This document shows, one piece after another, positions 6,831 through 10,263 of a stretch of 10,263 nucleotides of DNA. The notes under the pieces are model-generated. The model saw only the letters and a list, made by a program, of their open reading frames with translations. It had not been told where the DNA came from and did not search any database. The stretch spans positions 1-10,263 of the forward strand of contig CALFKA010000049.1 of the NCBI GenBank assembly GCA_937880545.1. The letters run 5' to 3'. The stretch's first letter is position 1, and each line of letters begins with the position of its first letter. The position numbers were made by a program, and so were the translations under genes. The DNA is from an uncultured Clostridia bacterium (lineage in GTDB: Bacteria > Bacillota > Clostridia > Peptostreptococcales > Acidaminobacteraceae).

Positions 6831-7625
6831 GCAGCTGTTTCTTTCGATCGAGTGCGTGGGAATAAAGAAGGGGCAGTCATTTTCGTGATCTCTGTAGATG
6901 CGTCCCTCGATGCCAAACAACTCTCGAATCCTCTCTTTCGTGATCATCTCGTCCGAATTCGTAAAAGCTACGATCTCACCATCCTTGATAGCGCATATTC
7001 TGTCTGAAAATCTCACCGCCTGATTGACATCGTGGAGCACCATGAGGATAGTCATGTTCCTCTCTCTGTTGAGTCTTCGAATCGTCTCCATGATCTCTAA
7101 CTGGTGAGAAATATCGAGAAAGGTCGTGGGTTCATCAAGGAGCAAAATCTCCGGAACCTGTGCGAGGGCCATCGCAATCCATGCGCGCTGCTGCTCTCCT
7201 CCGGAGAGATGACCTACAAATCTGTCTCTTAAAGCCTCAAGTCGTACGGTACAGATGGCTTCTTCTATGATCTCTTCATCTTTTTTCTCAAGTGAATGGC
7301 TGAACCTCATATGTGGATATCTTCCAAAACCTACGAGCTGGCGTACCGTGATGTCCGCTCGAAGGTGCTTCACCTGTGGCAGGATGGCTACCTTTTTGGC
7401 TACTTCCTTTGTCGGCTCTCTCCATATGTCCTTGCCAAATAGAAGGGTCTGTCCCTTCCTCGGCTTCATGAGCCGACACAACGATTTCAGAAGGGTCGAC
7501 TTGCCCGAACCATTAGGACCAATGATCGAGACAATCTCTCCACTTTTAATGGAGATGGATGCATCCTTGATGACAGGATCTTCCGCATAGGACAGTGTCA
7601 AATGTTTGCCTTCGAGAATGACCAT
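6828..7625 (-). CDS. BtuD/FepC-type ABC transporter ATP-binding protein
   Basis: This is a 265-residue ATPase of the iron-chelate/vitamin B12 importer class. Seen: Walker A GPNGSGKST (36-44), Q-loop Q84 in AILPQVKHLRADITV, signature LSGGEQQRAWIAMAL (140-154), Walker B ILLLDEPTTFLD (160-171) with catalytic E165, and switch H198 in VLHDVNQAVRFSDRI. The phrase LLDEPTTFLDISHQLEIM is typical of FepC/FhuC/BtuD proteins. It powers the permease encoded just upstream and the lipoprotein downstream. The ATG at 7625 is one base after the permease stop, with AGGGGG just upstream. Length is normal. Motifs give the class; the corrinoid substrate is inferred from the riboswitch-controlled context. Confidence 0.93.
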   Translation of the reverse strand: MVILEGKHLTLSYAEDPVIKDASISIKSGEIVSIIGPNGSGKSTLLKSLCRLMKPRKGQTLLFGKDIWREPTKEVAKKVAILPQVKHLRADITVRQLVGFGRYPHMRFSHSLEKKDEEIIEEAICTVRLEALRDRFVGHLSGGEQQRAWIAMALAQVPEILLLDEPTTFLDISHQLEIMETIRRLNRERNMTILMVLHDVNQAVRFSDRICAIKDGEIVAFTNSDEMITKERIRELFGIEGRIYRDHENDCPFFIPTHSIERNSC

Positions 7626-7626
7626 G

Positions 7627-8616
7627 TCAGTGCCCCCTATATTGATTTCTGAGGATCAGGAGAAAGAACGGTCCACCGATGATACTCATGATGACTCCGA
7701 CCGGAATCTCAATTGGCGCAAGAATTGTGCGGGCGATCAGATCGCAGACCATAAGCGTGAGGCTACCTAGAAGTATCGATGCGGGAAAAAGAAAGCGGTT
7801 GTCGTTACCTACAAAGGAGCGAGCCATATGGGGTACGATCAGCCCCACAAAGCCCAGAAGCCCTACTGCGCTCACCGCGCTTCCGGCAAGAAAGGAGGAT
7901 AGCACGATAAGAATTCGCCTTACTCTCTCCACCTTTAAACCCAGCCCCGTAGCAATCTCATCACCGAGCATAAGAATATTCATACGCTGCGTAAAGAAGA
8001 GAGAGACGACCAGCGAGATGAGGATATAGGGCGTAATCATTCGCACATCCTTCCAGGCTGCACCTGAAAGTCCACCGACCATAAAGTTGATCACACCACT
8101 GACACGCTGAGGGTAGGTTGTAAGGAGGATGTTATTGCCTGCACCCAGAATCGAGTTGACCGCAACACCCGCCAATATCAAGCGTGAAGGAATAATCCCC
8201 CGTTTCCACGCAAGGGAATAGATGAGAAAAGTGGTCAAAAGCGCGCCAACAAAAGCTCCGACTGGCACGAGATAAAAATAGGCAGGAAACAAAATCATGA
8301 TGCTCAGTGCTGCAAGGCCGGCTCCACTCGATACGCCGATAATATTGGGCGTCGCAAGAGGATTTCGCATCACTCCTTGAAGTATCGCGCCGGAAAGAGC
8401 GAGAGCTGCTCCCACTAAAATAGCTGCCAATGTTCTGGGCAAGCGAATCTGCACAATGATGCGATAGGTGGCAGTATTTTCACGGCGAAAAAGCGATGAG
8501 AGGATCTCCTTGATCCCGATCTCCACAGCACCTTTTGCGATGCTCACAAAAAAGAAAGTAAAACACAAGATAAATAGCGTGAGAAGAACGATAAGTTTTT
8601 TCTTCAAGGGTTTCAT
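7627..8616 (-). CDS. BtuC/FecCD-family ABC transporter permease
   Basis: This 329-residue integral membrane protein of the FecCD family forms, as a dimer, the channel of a BtuFCD-like importer. The N-terminus has a first transmembrane segment (about 8-26). Then come the family blocks IRLPRTLAAILVGAALALSG (57-76), LQGVMRNPLATPNIIGVSSG (79-98) and GLLGFVGLIVPHMARSFVG (252-270), the last being the segment around the cytoplasmic loop that contacts the ATPase. The C-terminal PIEIPVGVIMSIIGGPFFL (301-319) is also characteristic. The ATG at 8616 has GAGG about ten bases upstream. It is the first gene after the riboswitch and terminator, so its expression should be repressed by cobalamin, which makes a corrinoid the most likely substrate. 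An iron-chelate substrate cannot be excluded from sequence alone. Confidence 0.93.
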   Translation of the reverse strand: MKPLKKKLIVLLTLFILCFTFFFVSIAKGAVEIGIKEILSSLFRRENTATYRIIVQIRLPRTLAAILVGAALALSGAILQGVMRNPLATPNIIGVSSGAGLAALSIMILFPAYFYLVPVGAFVGALLTTFLIYSLAWKRGIIPSRLILAGVAVNSILGAGNNILLTTYPQRVSGVINFMVGGLSGAAWKDVRMITPYILISLVVSLFFTQRMNILMLGDEIATGLGLKVERVRRILIVLSSFLAGSAVSAVGLLGFVGLIVPHMARSFVGNDNRFLFPASILLGSLTLMVCDLIARTILAPIEIPVGVIMSIIGGPFFLLILRNQYRGH

Positions 8617-8652
8617 TTCGTATATTCCTCATCAGAGGGAAATCATCTAAAT

Positions 8653-8673
8653 AAAAAACCCACATATGTGGGG
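8653..8673 (-). terminator. Intrinsic terminator of the riboswitch expression platform
   Basis: The transcript strand reads CCCAC-ATAT-GTGGG followed directly by six T residues (8658-8653), 37 bases before the permease ATG. A leader position with no open frame before it indicates an attenuator rather than a gene-end terminator. The 5' arm CCCAC (8672-8668) is complementary to GTGGG at 8699-8695 in the riboswitch tail, so an alternative antiterminator pairing is available. Confidence 0.82.
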
Positions 8674-8690
8674 AAAAAATAAATAGAGTC

Positions 8691-8851
8691 CTTTCCCACC
8701 GAAAGATTAGTCGTAAAGCAGGTTTCCTGACTTGTGTATGTAAGCAGTGCACCTTCCCAGGCGAACCCAGTGGTATATTACGCTGCAAGACACTTACAGT
8801 AGCGGGGGCTGTGATCGATTTGCACGATCTTCCCTGATCTTTATTCAGTTG
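8691..8851 (-). ncRNA. Cobalamin (B12) riboswitch
   Basis: Read on the minus strand, the conserved blocks of the cobalamin aptamer appear in order: GGGAA (8834-8830), GCAAATC (8823-8817), GCCCCCGCTACTGT (8809-8796), CCACTG (8773-8768), GGGAAGG (8758-8752) and the B12 box AGTCAGGAAACCTGC (8732-8718). A possible closing stem pairs AAAGAT (8842-8837) with ATCTTT (8707-8702). Immediately after the B12 box lies a hairpin CTTTC-GGTGG-GAAAG (8705-8691), placed where cobalamin riboswitches carry the P13/L13 hairpin; its loop GTGG can pair with CCAC of the CCACTG block. Bound cobalamin would favour the downstream terminator and shut off the importer and cbi genes. The boundaries are approximate. Confidence 0.95.
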
Positions 8852-8859
8852 ATGGCTTC

Positions 8860-8889
8860 AGTCTAGCATACGCTTCTAACGCATGTCAA
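8860..8889 (-). promoter_or_regulatory. Probable sigma-70/SigA-type promoter of the riboswitch-controlled operon
   Basis: The minus strand has a perfect TTGACA at 8889-8884, then an 18-base spacer, then TAGACT (8865-8860), four of six matches to TATAAT. Transcription would begin near 8853, exactly where the riboswitch aptamer starts, which supports the assignment. No other good promoter was seen within the operon. Confidence 0.65.
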
Positions 8890-8913
8890 ACCAACGCTTG
8901 AGCGCAGGGCGGG

Positions 8914-8929
8914 GGCATCGTGGCATCGT
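8914..8929. repeat. Tandem direct repeat of GGCATCGT (two copies)
   Basis: GGCATCGT occurs twice back to back at 8914-8921 and 8922-8929. It lies upstream of the operon's -35 element, where an activator could bind, but two eight-base copies are weak evidence and could arise by slippage. Confidence 0.45.
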
Positions 8930-8957
8930 TACAAGAGCACATTACAGACAAAAAAAA

Positions 8958-8966
8958 TGCTATATT
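8958..8966 (+). promoter_or_regulatory. Possible extended -10 promoter, plus strand
   Basis: The plus strand reads TGCTATATT, matching the TGn-TATAAT extended -10 pattern with five of six in the hexamer. No good -35 stands 16-18 bases upstream. If used, transcription would start near 8973 and give nhaC a leader of about 315 bases. This is only a candidate. Confidence 0.3.
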
Positions 8967-9288
8967 CTACTGGATGAAGGAAGGGACAGGCCTCGGGATA
9001 TAGACTCATTTACTCTCATCAGCACCGGCTGTTTCTATCTCTGAACGATTTCGATTCGCTTATATTCCATCTAATACATTTTCCCTTTCGCACATTTTAA
9101 AAATCAGCCACTGCATTTCTATGAAATAAATTGCAAACCAAGCCAAAAGTACTGCATGAAAATGCAAAAAACCACTCCTTTTCTTTGTCTGTTTTTACAA
9201 TGGAATTCGCAACATCTTGAAATTCACGGCAAAAAGGATACTGGCTTATTTATTGCTGTATTTAGTGAACAGAAAAAAGGAGGCTGGT

Positions 9289-10263
9289 ATGAAAATACGT
9301 AAACCTTATCTCTACGAATCACTCTTGTCATTTGCTTTTCTGATCGCTGTAATGGCTGTGGGGATTGGTGTCTATGGCGCAGATCCACACATTCCCATGT
9401 TAATCGGCACCGCTTTTTCGGCACTCATCGCAATTAAAATCGGCCACAAATGGGATGATATTGAAACCAGCATGTTTGATGGCATCCGTCAGGCTATGCA
9501 GGCCATCGTCATCCTGGCCATCATTGGCGTTTTGATCGGCGTTTGGTTACTCTCCGGTGTTGTACCTACCATGATCTACTACGGACTCTCTATTCTTTCA
9601 CCAAAGATTTTTCTGGTCGCCTCACTTCTCATCTGCTCCATCACCTCTCTGGCTACCGGCACGGCTTGGGGAACCGCAGGAACCATCGGCATTGCTCTCA
9701 TGGGGATCGCCCATGGACTGGGAGTCCCTGCCCCGATTGCGGCGGGCGCGATTATTTCAGGGGCGTATTTCGGTGACAAAATGTCTCCTCTCTCCGACAC
9801 GACAAATCTTGCGCCGGCGATGGCGGGAACAGATGTATTTACCCATGTCAAGTTCATGATTCGTCCCACTGTTGTCGTCTATATTTTGTGCATCGCAGTA
9901 TATGGCGTAGTCGGCCTTCGGTTTGGCAGTAACACCAGCGACCTGAGTATTATTTCGGAAATGAAGAATGCTCTACTGTCTTCCTTCAGGATCTCCCCGG
10001 TTCTTCTGATTCCCCCCATCGTCGTCATCCTGCTTATTTCAAGAAAAGTCCCGGCGATTCCGGGAATATTTGCCGGCATCGTACTGGGCGCTTTTTTTGC
10101 CCCTGTATTTCAGGGAGCAGATCTGGGATCTCTATTAAGCGCAAGTTACTCCGGATACGTCAGTAATACAGGGATTGAGGCGATAGACAAACTGCTGACC
10201 GCAGGGGGGTTGACCAATATGCTCTACTCCATCTCCCTCACCATCATTGCGATGATGTTTGGC
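9289..10263 (+). CDS. nhaC: NhaC-family Na+/H+ antiporter, C-terminus beyond window edge
   Basis: This is 325 codons of an open frame with no stop before the window ends. The product is an integral membrane protein with repeated hydrophobic helices. It shows NhaC-family blocks: IRQAMQAIVILAIIGVLIG (about 66-84), SLATGTAWGTAGTIGIALMG (about 121-140) and especially SGAYFGDKMSPLSDTTNLAP (157-176), with charged residues D163, K164 and D170 in or near the membrane. Family members exchange Na+ for H+ across the cytoplasmic membrane; relatives such as MleN exchange malate for lactate with Na+ and H+, so substrate is not settled. The usual length is about 450-490 residues, so about two thirds are seen. 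The ATG at 9289 has AAGGAGG five bases upstream (9277-9283). It is divergent from the B12 operon and probably independent of it. Confidence 0.92.
   Translation, partial: MKIRKPYLYESLLSFAFLIAVMAVGIGVYGADPHIPMLIGTAFSALIAIKIGHKWDDIETSMFDGIRQAMQAIVILAIIGVLIGVWLLSGVVPTMIYYGLSILSPKIFLVASLLICSITSLATGTAWGTAGTIGIALMGIAHGLGVPAPIAAGAIISGAYFGDKMSPLSDTTNLAPAMAGTDVFTHVKFMIRPTVVVYILCIAVYGVVGLRFGSNTSDLSIISEMKNALLSSFRISPVLLIPPIVVILLISRKVPAIPGIFAGIVLGAFFAPVFQGADLGSLLSASYSGYVSNTGIEAIDKLLTAGGLTNMLYSISLTIIAMMFG

Larger units (their letters stand above)
8890..9288. other. Intergenic region between divergent operon promoter and nhaC
   Basis: About 400 bases with no convincing gene: short open frames here lack ribosome sites and recognisable products. 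It holds an eight-base tandem repeat, an extended -10-like sequence and, near the right end, a weak hairpin TGCAT-GAAA-ATGCA (9153-9166). The right half (about 9040-9250) is more A+T-rich than its surroundings. I see no tRNA, second riboswitch, insertion sequence or attachment site. Confidence 0.6.

Noticed and set aside
6776..6916. Upstream in-frame extension of the lipoprotein gene to an ATG at 6916
   Set aside because: It overlaps the 3' end of the ATPase gene and would bury the signal peptide; the ATG at 6775 has a strong ribosome site and begins a lipoprotein signal.
8659..8673. The leader palindrome acting as a terminator for plus-strand transcription
   Set aside because: On the plus strand the stem is followed by A residues, and no plus-strand gene ends upstream of it; it works only in the minus direction.
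8480..8788. Minus-strand 102-codon frame over the riboswitch and permease start
   Set aside because: It runs through the riboswitch and terminator and overlaps the permease in another frame; no family resemblance.
9153..9166. Hairpin TGCAT-GAAA-ATGCA as a terminator or regulator
   Set aside because: Only five weak base pairs, followed on the plus strand by A residues rather than T; likely chance in an A+T-rich spacer.
9579..9869. Minus-strand open frame inside nhaC
   Set aside because: Shadow of the NhaC coding frame, which carries the conserved family motif on the plus strand.

Overview
The window reads as part of a corrinoid and cobalt acquisition locus of a Gram-positive-type anaerobe, probably a Firmicute (Clostridia or Negativicutes-like). 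Support for this: GGAGG ribosome sites throughout, a lipobox lipoprotein as the solute receptor with no outer-membrane receptor in view, the anaerobic early-cobalt route (CbiK, CbiL, CbiD, CbiF), and moderate GC. The assignment to a group is inference; no marker gene is present.

Layout: positions 8889 down to 1 look like one long minus-strand operon. It starts with a promoter (8860-8889), a cobalamin riboswitch (8691-8851) and an intrinsic terminator (8653-8673). These are followed by a FecCD-type permease (7627-8616), its ATPase (6828-7625) and a substrate-binding lipoprotein (5726-6775), most likely a BtuFCD-like corrinoid importer. Next comes a cobalt ECF-type importer: cbiM, cbiN, cbiQ and cbiO (5678 to 2211). 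Then come corrin-ring genes: cbiL (cobI), cbiD and the start of cbiF, which runs off the left edge. From cbiM on, genes overlap by 1 or 4 bases or abut exactly, so translation is probably coupled.

The most notable feature is that cbiO is not a lone ATPase. Its reading frame (2211-3779, GTG start, 522 aa) continues through a complete CbiK-type sirohydrochlorin cobaltochelatase, so the energising subunit of the cobalt importer is fused to the enzyme that inserts cobalt into the tetrapyrrole. The three expected chelatase metal ligands are present with the family's spacing. The logic of the operon is then: import corrinoid if available, otherwise import cobalt, insert it, and methylate the ring, all switched off by cobalamin through the riboswitch.

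On the right, after a roughly 400-base gap without a convincing gene, a divergent plus-strand gene (9289 to the window end) encodes an NhaC-family sodium/proton antiporter, cut off by the window edge. It appears unrelated to the B12 locus.
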